59,349 nucleotides of DNA from Mycobacterium sp. E2733 (GTDB taxonomy: Bacteria; Actinomycetota; Actinomycetes; Mycobacteriales; Mycobacteriaceae): assembly GCF_001667585.1 (NCBI RefSeq), contig NZ_LZJZ01000079.1:1-59349 (forward strand). The letters are read 5' to 3'. Within the stretch, counting starts at the first letter, position 1; each line of letters opens with the position of its first letter. A program made the translations under genes and the position numbers. Below the pieces are notes generated by a model. It worked only from the letters and a program-made list of their open reading frames with translations. It had not been told where the DNA came from and made no database searches. Below are positions 15,174-23,119 of this stretch, in pieces.

Positions 15174-15977
15174 ATGATGAGCGCGGACCAACGGTGCGAC
15201 GGGATGGTGGCCCTTGTCACCGGCAGCAGCCGCGGGCTGGGCAAGGCGATCGCCGCGCGGCTCGCCGCACGCGGTGCCACGGTCGCGTTGACCGCCCGCA
15301 CGATGGACCCCGACCCCAAATACCAAGGGTCGCTGAGTCAAACCCTGGACGAACTTGTGGCCGCCGGCGGGAAGGCCGTCGCGGTGCAAGCCGATCTGTC
15401 CCAATCCGAGGAACGCGGACGGCTTTTCGCCGAGGTGGTCAGCGCCGTCGAGCCCCCGGACATTTTGGTCAACAACGCGGCGGTGACCTTCCTGCGCCCC
15501 CTGGACGGGTTTCCCGAACGGCGGGTCCGCCTCATGCTGGAGATGCATGTTCTCGGCCCACTGCAATTGAGCCAACTGGCGATCCCGGCGATGCGCGAAC
15601 GCGGGCGCGGCTGGATCCTGAACCTGACCTCGGTTGGCGGCGATCTGCCTGCGGGGCCGCCGTTCTCGGAGTTCGACCGCACCGCGGGCTTCGGCATCTA
15701 CGGGACGGTCAAGGCCGCGCTGAACCGGCTGACGAAAAGCCTTGCGGCCGAGCTATACGACGACGGGATCGCCGTCAACGCCGCCGCTCCCAGCAATCCC
15801 GTGGCCACACCGGGAGCGGGCACCCTCGACCTGGCCAAGACGGACACCGAAGACATCGAGCTGATCACCGAGACGGCCTTCCGGCTTTGCACCGGCGACC
15901 CCAAGACCCTGACCGGGCGCATCGCCCATACCCAGCCCTTCCTCGCCGAGGTCGGCTGGAGCAAGCCCGCCCGCTGA
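15174..15977 (+). CDS. SDR-family oxidoreductase
   Basis: A 267-residue SDR. TGSSRGLG at about residues 16-23 binds the nucleotide, VNNAA near 98 is the structural NNAG-type motif, Ser in LTSVGG is the catalytic Ser, and IYGTVK is the YxxxK pair. It is longer than FabG types owing to an insert after the Rossmann motif (MDPDPKYQGSLSQTLDEL), as in several mycobacterial SDRs paired with acyl-CoA enzymes. The phosphotransferase starts in the base after its stop, so both are one operon. Confidence 0.9.
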   Translation: MMSADQRCDGMVALVTGSSRGLGKAIAARLAARGATVALTARTMDPDPKYQGSLSQTLDELVAAGGKAVAVQADLSQSEERGRLFAEVVSAVEPPDILVNNAAVTFLRPLDGFPERRVRLMLEMHVLGPLQLSQLAIPAMRERGRGWILNLTSVGGDLPAGPPFSEFDRTAGFGIYGTVKAALNRLTKSLAAELYDDGIAVNAAAPSNPVATPGAGTLDLAKTDTEDIELITETAFRLCTGDPKTLTGRIAHTQPFLAEVGWSKPAR

Positions 15978-16949
15978 ATGGCCGAGCTGGACCCCGACGA
16001 GTTGCGACGGCGACTGGATGGCGCCGGCGTGACCGGCGTCGCTGCACTGTCCGGGGGCGCCTCCAGCCTCACATTCGGAGGCACCCTGGACGGCCGGCCG
16101 GTGGTGATCAAGGTTGCTCCGCCCGGCGTCGAACCCGTCGCGCATCGCGACGTGCTCCGCCAGGCACGCATCATCAAAGCCCTTGCCGGGACACGGGTTC
16201 CGGTACCGGAGGTGTTGTGGGAGGACCCGGGTGACCCGCCGCACACGCCGCCCCTGTTCGTGATGTCACGCGTCGAAGGCGACTGTGTGGAGCCGCTTTT
16301 CGACGGCTGTGCCGGCTCTCCAGGTCTCCCCGAGCGCTATCGCAACGCATGCCGGGCCATGGCCGCGCTGCACGCTCTGTCACCGAGTGCGCTTGGCCTG
16401 GCGGGCGAACCGATCGTCGATGCGGTCGCCGAGGTCTGGCGGTGGTCCGACACGCTGCAGACGGTCGATACGGCGCTGGTTCCGGATTGGCCGGAGGTGC
16501 GCGACAGGTTGTTGAGTTGCGCCCCGACGGCGATGAGTCCGAGTGTGGTGCATGGTGATCTCCGGTTGGGCAACCTGCTGGCCACCGGATCCCGCATCAA
16601 CGCGGTAATCGATTGGGAAATCTGGTCCGTGGGTGATCCGCGTATCGACGCGGGCTGGTTTTCGATCAACTGCGACCCGGACACGTACCGTCGGGTGCCT
16701 GGCTCGGCCGGCATGGTGCCGCCCATCACCGAACTCGCCGCGATCTACCAGGAAGAGCTGGGCCGCGAGGTCACCGACTTGGCCTGGTTCAAGGCGCTCG
16801 CGTGCTTCAAGTCGGCGGCGACGTGGTCGCTGATCGTCAAGCACAATCGGCGAAGGCGCACACCACGGGCGGAATGGGAAGCCATGGCAGCAATGCTTCC
16901 GAAGTTGCTGGATCGGGCCCGGTCAATGCTGGATCAACGGCGTGGCTGA
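15978..16949 (+). CDS. APH-family phosphotransferase (ACAD10/11-like kinase domain)
   Basis: A 323-residue kinase-like protein. The Brenner-type catalytic loop is VVHGDLRLGNLL (HxDxxxxN) and the metal-binding acid is in VIDWEIWSVGDPR. The N-lobe lysine is probably in VVIKVAPPG. It belongs to the aminoglycoside-phosphotransferase-like group fused to acyl-CoA dehydrogenase in animal ACAD10/11, where it phosphorylates 4-hydroxyacyl-CoAs. In mycobacteria the kinase is a separate gene, and an acyl-CoA dehydrogenase lies 1.1 kb away on the other strand. It is translationally linked to the SDR. Confidence 0.87.
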   Translation: MAELDPDELRRRLDGAGVTGVAALSGGASSLTFGGTLDGRPVVIKVAPPGVEPVAHRDVLRQARIIKALAGTRVPVPEVLWEDPGDPPHTPPLFVMSRVEGDCVEPLFDGCAGSPGLPERYRNACRAMAALHALSPSALGLAGEPIVDAVAEVWRWSDTLQTVDTALVPDWPEVRDRLLSCAPTAMSPSVVHGDLRLGNLLATGSRINAVIDWEIWSVGDPRIDAGWFSINCDPDTYRRVPGSAGMVPPITELAAIYQEELGREVTDLAWFKALACFKSAATWSLIVKHNRRRRTPRAEWEAMAAMLPKLLDRARSMLDQRRG

Positions 16950-17210
16950 TCAGCTGCAGTTCGCATGCAGATTTTGGCACCACATTCCGACGCCACCCCA
17001 GTCCCCTGACGAGCCGACCGAATCTTCGTATGGGTTCGTCATCGTGGTCGGGTACTGGATCTGCCATTCGTCGATCGTGGGGATGTCGTCCACCTGGCCC
17101 GGGTCCGGAGACGCGAGCGCCCTTCCGACCGAAAACCCGGTGCCGCCCGTCAATACCGCAAGCGCCGTCAACCCCACGACAAGTAGAGCAGCATACCTAC
17201 GCTTCATCAT
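16950..17210 (-). CDS. Small secreted protein
   Basis: An 86-residue protein with a basic n-region (MMKRRYAA), a hydrophobic core (about 7-22) and an ALASPDP cleavage region, then a short mature part rich in Trp, Tyr and acidic residues (EWQIQYPTT, GGVGMWCQN) with two cysteines that could pair. Its stop abuts the phosphotransferase stop. The exported mature peptide is about 50 residues. Function unknown; small secreted proteins of this shape are common in mycobacteria. Confidence 0.7.
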   Translation of the reverse strand: MMKRRYAALLVVGLTALAVLTGGTGFSVGRALASPDPGQVDDIPTIDEWQIQYPTTMTNPYEDSVGSSGDWGGVGMWCQNLHANCS

Positions 17211-17349
17211 CGTGGCCCTTCCGTCGTTGGCCCGACCTGCCCAGCTAACAAGTCTTAATGCTACCTTCGGCGTCCATATCGCATAAGAGTCACGAACACA
17301 CAACAAAATTGATCGGCGGCCCAGCAAATTTCGCGACTGTAAACGGCGG

Positions 17350-18072
17350 GTGCGTACGTTGGCCTGCGTGAGGCCGGTAGCCGTGGTCGTTCGTCGCGCC
17401 CTGGCGGTCGGCGTTTGCCTCGTCATGTCGGTGGTCACGGCGCCGGTGACAGTGGCCGATCCCGAGGTGGAGCCCGCCGGTGCAGCCGAGTCGGCGCCGG
17501 CCGGGGGAGCGGTGCCCTCGAATCCCCCCGTCCTCCTCAACACTCCGGACGGCTGGACTCTGGGGCTGGGCGCGAAGGACGAGGCGCAAGTCCCCGTGGC
17601 ACCGCTGACCACCTCCGTGGCGTCGCGCGAATACCTGGCCAGCGGCATCTTCGTCGGCTCGCTGAAAGGACCGGAAGAGCCCCACGGCATCCTGGAAGTG
17701 GGCTACCAGATCGGCTGCGGGATCGATATGAGCACGTCCAACGGCGTGATCATGGAGGGTGGTGCCGGCATCATCCCGGGCGTCAGCCCCACCTTCGACA
17801 CCACAGGTACATTGCCGCCCCTGTTACCGTTCGTTTCGACCCCGATGAACGGCGTCATGAGCATCGGAATGAAACCCGGCCTCGTCCTCACGGTGCCGGT
17901 GATCAAGAAAAATTTCAAGGGCGCGAACCCCTGGGTCATGATCAGCAACTTCCACATCAAGATCGACGGGTGCGTGGGCCAGTCGTTCATCCGCTCCTAT
18001 GCGGTGCTGACCCGGATGACCGACCTGTCCGACGTGGTGCTGTCGTACGTCGGCGTCACCAAATCGGTCTAA
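17350..18072 (+). CDS. MspA-family porin-like protein
   Basis: A 240-residue exported protein with a signal peptide (residues about 1-36, ending VTVADPE). The mature part has the MspA core: REYLASGIFVG, LEVGYQIGCGIDMSTSNGV, then IIPGVSPTF and a FKGANPWVMISNFHIKIDGC region with two cysteines. MspA forms outer-membrane channels in fast growers; slow-grower homologues are of less certain pore function. The Ala-Gly-Pro linker after the signal is typical of these homologues. GTG start. Its stop shares bases with the convergent acyl-CoA dehydrogenase. Confidence 0.85.
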   Translation: MRTLACVRPVAVVVRRALAVGVCLVMSVVTAPVTVADPEVEPAGAAESAPAGGAVPSNPPVLLNTPDGWTLGLGAKDEAQVPVAPLTTSVASREYLASGIFVGSLKGPEEPHGILEVGYQIGCGIDMSTSNGVIMEGGAGIIPGVSPTFDTTGTLPPLLPFVSTPMNGVMSIGMKPGLVLTVPVIKKNFKGANPWVMISNFHIKIDGCVGQSFIRSYAVLTRMTDLSDVVLSYVGVTKSV

Positions 18073-19364
18073 CCGCGGGGGATCCCGGCCAGCCTGTCGG
18101 CGAACTTCGTCTCCGCGGCCGCGCGCAACCGCAACATGTGTTCGGACGGGAACAGGTCGGGCGCCGGCTTGCGGTCCTTCAACAGCAGGCGGGCCAGCGT
18201 CACCTTGTGCACCTCGGTCGGCCCGTCGGCAAGGCCCAGCACGAACGACTCCACCAGGTACTGCACGAACGGCATCTCGTGCGTGGTGCCCAGCGACCCG
18301 TGCAGTTGCAGCGCCCGCGACGACACGTCGTGCAGCACCTTCTGCATCATCGCCTTGACCGCCGAGATGTCCGCCCGGACCGCCTTGTAGTCGTTGAATT
18401 GGTCGATCTTCCAAGCGGTTTGCAGGGTCAGCAGCCGGAAAGCCTCGATCTCCATCCACGAGTCGGCGATCATCTCCTGAACGAGTTGCTTGTTGGACAG
18501 CACCTCGCCCTGGGTGTACCGCGACACCGCCCGCTCGCAGAGCATGTCGAAGATCCGGCGGACCAACCCGACGGTGCGCATCGCGTGGTGAATCCGCCCG
18601 CCGCCCAAGCGGGTTTGCGCGACCACAAAGGCTCCACCTCGCGGTCCCAGCATGTGATCGGACGGCACGCGTACGTTCTCGTAGCGGACGTAGCCCTCGC
18701 GCCCGCCGCCCGGCGGCTGGTAGCCCAGGCCGACGTCGCGCAGCACGTTGATGCCGGGGGTTCCGCCGGGAACGACGAACATCGAATAGCGCTGGTACGG
18801 CGGCGCGTCGGGGTCGGTCATGGCCATCACGATGATGAACGACGCCATCGAGGCGAACGACGAAAACCACTTCTCCCCGTTGATGATCCAGTGATTCCCG
18901 TCGGGCACCGCGGTGGTGCGGAAGACCTTCGGGTCGGCCCCGCCCTGCGGCTCGGTCATCGAAAAGCAGGAAACGATCCGATTGTCGAGCAGCGGCTCGA
19001 GGTAGCGGGCCTTGAGCTCCGGGGTGCCGTAGTGCGCCAGGATTTCACTGTTGCCGGAGTCGGGCGCCTGGGAACCGAAGACGATCGGCGCGCATTCCGA
19101 GCGGCCCAGAATCTCATTGAGCAGCGCCAGTTTCACCTGACCATAGCCGGGGCCGCCCAGGTGCGGACCGAGGTGGGTGGCCCACAAGCCGCGCTCCTTG
19201 ATGATCTCTTGCAGCGGCGGGATCAGGGCCTGGCGCACCGGATCGGTCAGGTCGTGCGACTCCTTGACGATCAAGTCGATCGGTTCGCACTCCTCGCGCA
19301 CGAAGTCTTCGACCCACTTGAGTTGCCGTGCCCACTCGGGGTCGGTCGAGAAATCCCACGACAT
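18069..19364 (-). CDS. Acyl-CoA dehydrogenase
   Basis: A 431-residue FAD acyl-CoA dehydrogenase of the ACAD10/11-like class. Motifs include CFSMTEPQGGADP (FAD/substrate loop), KWFSSFAS, GGGRIHHAMRTVG and LQLHGSLGTTHEMPF near the C-terminus. It introduces a trans-2 double bond into an acyl-CoA and passes electrons to ETF. It is the last gene of the reverse cluster thiolase, enoyl-CoA hydratase, CoA-transferase, dehydrogenase. It looks intact although two upstream partners are damaged. Confidence 0.92.
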   Translation of the reverse strand: MSWDFSTDPEWARQLKWVEDFVREECEPIDLIVKESHDLTDPVRQALIPPLQEIIKERGLWATHLGPHLGGPGYGQVKLALLNEILGRSECAPIVFGSQAPDSGNSEILAHYGTPELKARYLEPLLDNRIVSCFSMTEPQGGADPKVFRTTAVPDGNHWIINGEKWFSSFASMASFIIVMAMTDPDAPPYQRYSMFVVPGGTPGINVLRDVGLGYQPPGGGREGYVRYENVRVPSDHMLGPRGGAFVVAQTRLGGGRIHHAMRTVGLVRRIFDMLCERAVSRYTQGEVLSNKQLVQEMIADSWMEIEAFRLLTLQTAWKIDQFNDYKAVRADISAVKAMMQKVLHDVSSRALQLHGSLGTTHEMPFVQYLVESFVLGLADGPTEVHKVTLARLLLKDRKPAPDLFPSEHMLRLRAAAETKFADRLAGIPRG

Positions 19365-19735
19365 CTATCGTCTCCTCTTGCTCTGTGCCACCACGCCCGA
19401 GTCAAAGAGCTCGGCGATAGTTTCTGTGTCCAAACCCATTTCGGGCAGCAGCGCGCGGGTGTCATCACCCGGCAGCGAGGGGGACGACGGCGTCGCCGGG
19501 CGGGTGCGGGAGAACCGGGGCGCCGGCGCCGGGTGCGGGATCCCGTCGATATCGATGAACGTATTCCGTGCGGCAAGATGCGGGTGACCTGGCGCCTCGG
19601 TCAACGAAAGCACCGGCGTCGCACAGCATCCCGTCGTAGCGAGGAGCATCTCCCATTCCGCCTTCGATTTCTCGGAGAAGCGGGCCCCAGGCCGCCCATC
19701 ATGACGATGCGTACGCCCCGTAACGGTCCCGTCAT
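19365..19735 (-). pseudogene. CaiB/BaiF (type III) CoA-transferase with large internal deletion
   Basis: Two separated parts of one gene remain. The 5' end reads MTGPLRGVRIVMMGGLGP from 19735, matching the start of alpha-methylacyl-CoA racemase-type CoA-transferases, and its ATG overlaps the stop of the upstream hydratase (ATGA). Immediately after, in a different frame, comes the family C-terminus: FSEKSKAEWEMLL, CCATPVLSLTEAPGHPHLAARNTF, PAPAPRFSRTRP. The remnant is about 370 bases where about 1,080 are expected, so roughly 0.7 kb including the catalytic Asp region is gone, with a frameshift at the join near 19680. Confidence 0.85.
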
Positions 19736-20514
19736 GACGACCACTTCTTGCGGCGCTCGGCCGCCTCGTCCGTGGCGTGCGCAATCAGCTGGTTGCGGTT
19801 CTCCAGCTCCAGCGCCGCCGAAAGGCCGGCGGCGTCGGTGTTGACCTGCAGGGCGCGCTTGGTCAGTTGCACGCCCAGCGGAGAATGGCTGGCTATCTGT
19901 GACGCCAACTCGACGGCCCGCTCCACCAACCGATCCGCCTCGACCAACTCGCTGACCAGACCACGCCCGTCGGCTTCGGCGGCCGACACGGTGCGCCCGG
20001 TGAGCATCCAGTCCGCGGCCACGCTGGTGCCGACGATGCGCGGCAGGTGGTAGCTCATGCCCATCTCGGCCCCGGAGAGCCCGAGCAGGATGGCGGCATT
20101 ACCGAATGTCGCTGCCTCCGAACAGATCCGGATATCCGCCGCCAGGCACAGTGCGAGGCCGGCCCCGACGCAAGGTCCGTTGACCGCGGCGATGACGGGC
20201 TGCGGCAATGCGCGGACGGATTCCGCCAGGGCGGCCATCCCCTCCTGGAAACGCATCCGGTCCAATGCGGGCGCGGTCGCCTCCAGCATCGATGGGCCGA
20301 AGTCGCGCACGTCGATCCCGGCACAGAAGCCGCGCCCCGCGCCGGTGAGGACGACCGCACGCACTGAGCTGTCGGTGGCCAAATCGCCCAGCGTCTGGCG
20401 CAATTCGGATTGCATAGGCTCGTTGATGGCGTTGAGTTGCTTTGGGCGGTTCAGGCGCAGCAGCACGACCCCGTCGCACGGCCGCTCCAGCTCCAGCGCG
20501 CTCGGCACGGTCAC
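19732..20514 (-). CDS. Enoyl-CoA hydratase/isomerase
   Basis: A 260-residue crotonase-fold enzyme. The oxyanion-hole motifs are GAGRGFCAGID and NGPCVGAGLALCLAADIRI; the glutamate for hydration is probably in LSGAEMGMSYHLPR. It adds water to trans-2-enoyl-CoA or isomerises it. The GTG start at 20514 overlaps the thiolase stop (GTGA), and its stop overlaps the CoA-transferase ATG, so the cluster was a translationally coupled operon. Confidence 0.92.
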   Translation of the reverse strand: MTVPSALELERPCDGVVLLRLNRPKQLNAINEPMQSELRQTLGDLATDSSVRAVVLTGAGRGFCAGIDVRDFGPSMLEATAPALDRMRFQEGMAALAESVRALPQPVIAAVNGPCVGAGLALCLAADIRICSEAATFGNAAILLGLSGAEMGMSYHLPRIVGTSVAADWMLTGRTVSAAEADGRGLVSELVEADRLVERAVELASQIASHSPLGVQLTKRALQVNTDAAGLSAALELENRNQLIAHATDEAAERRKKWSS

Positions 20515-21707
20515 ACCCGCTCGATGATGGTCGCCGTGCCCATACCGCCGCCGGTGCACATGGTCACCAGACCCGTTGTCAGATCCCTACGTTCGAGTTC
20601 GTCGAGGAGCGTGCCGATGAGCATCGCCCCGGTGGCGCCGATGGGGTGGCCGAGGGCGATGGCACCGCCGTTGACGTTGACTACCCCGGGGTCGATGTCG
20701 AGGTCGCGCATCGCCTTGAGGGGAACCGCGGCGAAGGCTTCGTTGATTTCCCAGAGGTCGATGTCCGCCGCCGTCATGCCGGCGCGTTGCAGGCACAACT
20801 GGGCCGCCGGCCCCGGCGCGGTGAGCATGATGATCGGTTCGGTACCGATCGCCGCGGTGGCGCGAACCTGCGCGCGTGGGGTGACGCCCTGGGCGTGCAT
20901 CCAGTTGGAGGATGCGACCAGCACGGCGGCGGCGCCGTCGACCACCCCGGACGAATTGCCCGCGTGGTGCACATGATCGATGTGGTCGATGCCCGGGTAG
21001 CAATCCAAGCAGATCTGGTCGAACGTGCGTTGCTCACCGTCGGCGCGACTCTCGCCCATCGCGGCGAAGGCGGGCTTGAGGCGCGCCAAAGTCTCGGTGC
21101 TGGTGCCGGGGCGCGGATGTTCGTCGCGACCGAACGGGCCGTTCGGGGTGGGGACGTCGACCAGCGAACGCACGAACCTTCCCTCGTCGATCGCCACGGC
21201 GGCGCGGCTCTGACTTTGCGCGGCGTAGGCGTCGACGGTTTCGCGGGTGAACCCCTCCAGCGTGGCGATGAGGTCGGCGGAAATGCCCTGGGGGACCGTC
21301 GGGTATCGAGCCCGGAAGTCCGGGTTCTGGCCGTCGATCGTCGAGATTCCCGCGCTGACGTCCCACCGCGACATCGATTCGACCCCGCCTGCGATCACCA
21401 GGTCCTGGTTGCCAGCGGCGATCGACGACGCGGCGACGGTGACGGCCTGTTGGCCGGATCCGCAGAAGCGGTTCAGCGTCATGCCCGGCACGCTCTCCGG
21501 CCATCCGGCGAGGAGAACCGACAGGCGCGCGACGTCGTCGCCGTGGTCGCCGCGGAGGATGCCGTTGCCGGCGATCACGTCATCGACATCGGCCGGCTCG
21601 AAGCCGATCCGCTCGGCGAGCGCGGTGAGGCAACGGGCGAGCAGGGCTTGCGGATGGACGGCGTGCAGTCCGCCGTCGGGGCGGCCTCGGCCGCGGGGGG
21701 TGCGCAC
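20511..21707 (-). CDS. Thiolase (acetyl-CoA acetyltransferase), 5' end damaged
   Basis: A 398-residue thiolase from the only in-frame start, GTG at 21707. Catalytic residues are Cys in RFCGSGQQAV, His in ALGHPIGATG and Cys in MCTGGGMG. Thiolases normally begin about 15 residues earlier: here the frame upstream reads ESVIDAWILDAVRTP but has no start codon, whereas an ATG at 21744 is one base out of frame (ATGGGAG; ATGGAG would restore MESVIDAW). A one-base gain in the G run has therefore probably cut off the native start and the first beta strand. Activity is doubtful. Confidence 0.85.
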   Translation of the reverse strand: MRTPRGRGRPDGGLHAVHPQALLARCLTALAERIGFEPADVDDVIAGNGILRGDHGDDVARLSVLLAGWPESVPGMTLNRFCGSGQQAVTVAASSIAAGNQDLVIAGGVESMSRWDVSAGISTIDGQNPDFRARYPTVPQGISADLIATLEGFTRETVDAYAAQSQSRAAVAIDEGRFVRSLVDVPTPNGPFGRDEHPRPGTSTETLARLKPAFAAMGESRADGEQRTFDQICLDCYPGIDHIDHVHHAGNSSGVVDGAAAVLVASSNWMHAQGVTPRAQVRATAAIGTEPIIMLTAPGPAAQLCLQRAGMTAADIDLWEINEAFAAVPLKAMRDLDIDPGVVNVNGGAIALGHPIGATGAMLIGTLLDELERRDLTTGLVTMCTGGGMGTATIIERV

Positions 21708-22162
21708 CGCATCGAGAATCCAGGCGTCGATGACGGACTCCCATCGTTCGGGGGGCCGGGCCCTTACAGATCACCGGTATCGTAATTCGTCTCTCGACTA
21801 TGGAGAACATCCCTCTCCAAATCAGCGAAGCGATTCTCGCTGGTCTGGCAACCGCATGTTGTGCCGTCAAGGTCACACCTGCCACACCAGCCTCTGGGCC
21901 GGAGCAATCGGCCATCTGCCCGCCTCGGAGCGACAACGCAGCCGAGCGGCGCTGCCCCCACGCATTGTCGCTGTAAGGCGGGCAGAAAGCCCAGTGCCTC
22001 CGGCGGCGTGACTGCTGTGGCCGGTGTGAGCCATGGTCACTCTTCGCCGGACACCGCCGAGGGGGCCGCAGGGGCGCGCCGCGGGCCGAAACTCACTGGC
22101 CGACAGGAGCTAAGCAGTCCGGTGGGCGCATAACGCGGCGCGCATTGGGTAGCCCGCACGGC
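21708..22162. other. Divergent non-coding region
   Basis: About 450 bases between the thiolase and the F420 enzyme. It holds the displaced thiolase start near 21744 and short imperfect inverted repeats (for example CAGCGA...TCGCTG near 21830 and GGAGA...TCTCC near 21805). The open frames here show no family pattern, and I see no gene. Confidence 0.5.
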
Positions 22163-23119
22163 ATGACCAAGATCGGATACTTTCTGTCCTGCGAGCAGTA
22201 CAGCCCCAAGGAACTCGTGGACCAGGCCAAGCGTGCGGAGGCTGCCGGGTTCGACGCGCTGTGGATCTCCGACCACTTTCACCCGTGGAACGACGAGCAG
22301 GGCCAGAGCCCTTTCGTGTGGGGCATCATCGGGGCGCTCTCCGAGGTGACGTCGCTGCCTGTCAGCACCGCCGTGACGTGCCCGACGATTCGGACGCACC
22401 CGGCGATCATCGCGCAGGCATCCGCCACCGCCGCCGTCCAACTCGACGGCCGCTTCGTGCTCGGCGTGGGCAGCGGCGAGGCGCTGAACGAACACATCCT
22501 CGGCGACCCGTGGCGGTCGGTGGGCGTCCGCCAGGAAATGCTGGAGGAGGCGGTCGACGTCATCCGCCTGCTGCACTGCGGCGACGAGGTGAGCCACCAC
22601 GGCAAGCACTATGAGGTGCAGGAGGCCCGCATCTACACGCGGCCCGAGCGGCCGGTGCCAATCTACGTTTCCGGCTTCGGGCCGCAGGGCGCGGAGCTGG
22701 CCGGACGCATCGGGGACGGCTTCGTCCTGGTGATGCCCGAGGCCGACCTCGTCAAGACATTCCGTGAGTCCGGCGGAGGTGACAAGCCCGTGCAGGCCGG
22801 CACCAAAGTCAGCTGGGACAAAGACGCCGACACCGCGCTGAAGGCGGCGCACCGGCTGTGGGGCAACGATGCGCTACCCGGGCAATCCGCGCAGACCTTG
22901 CCGCGCCCCAAGGACTTCGCCGCCCTGATGTCTCTCGTCACGCCGGATCAGGTTGCCGAGGCGGTCACCTGCGGACCGGAACCCGACATGCATGTCGCGA
23001 AGGTGCGTGACTACCTCGACGCCGACGTCGACGAGGTGTACGTCCAGCAGGTCGGCCCGGACATGGACGGGTTCTTCGCGGCCTACGAGCGGGACGTGCT
23101 GCCTCAGCTGCGGGGCTGA
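22163..23119 (+). CDS. F420-dependent LLM-class oxidoreductase (FGD-like)
   Basis: A 318-residue luciferase-like TIM-barrel flavoenzyme close to F420-dependent glucose-6-phosphate dehydrogenase. Features are KIGYFLSCEQYSP, WISDHFHPWNDEQGQSPFVW, TCPTIRTHPAIIAQA, FVLGVGSGEALNEHI and ISGFGP-like VSGFGP. The start at 22163 is ATG; a TTG 18 bases upstream is the alternative. The sugar-phosphate pocket cannot be judged, so the substrate is open (TIGR03557-type group, from memory). Its 3' end overlaps adhE by 16 bases, convergently. Confidence 0.88.
   Translation: MTKIGYFLSCEQYSPKELVDQAKRAEAAGFDALWISDHFHPWNDEQGQSPFVWGIIGALSEVTSLPVSTAVTCPTIRTHPAIIAQASATAAVQLDGRFVLGVGSGEALNEHILGDPWRSVGVRQEMLEEAVDVIRLLHCGDEVSHHGKHYEVQEARIYTRPERPVPIYVSGFGPQGAELAGRIGDGFVLVMPEADLVKTFRESGGGDKPVQAGTKVSWDKDADTALKAAHRLWGNDALPGQSAQTLPRPKDFAALMSLVTPDQVAEAVTCGPEPDMHVAKVRDYLDADVDEVYVQQVGPDMDGFFAAYERDVLPQLRG

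Noticed and set aside
17415..19844. Very long plus-strand open frame of about 800 codons
   Set aside because: It covers the porin gene in another frame and the antisense of the acyl-CoA dehydrogenase, both real genes.
21764..21961. Small minus-strand gene before the thiolase
   Set aside because: No ribosome site, no family pattern, and overlaps probable promoter sequence.
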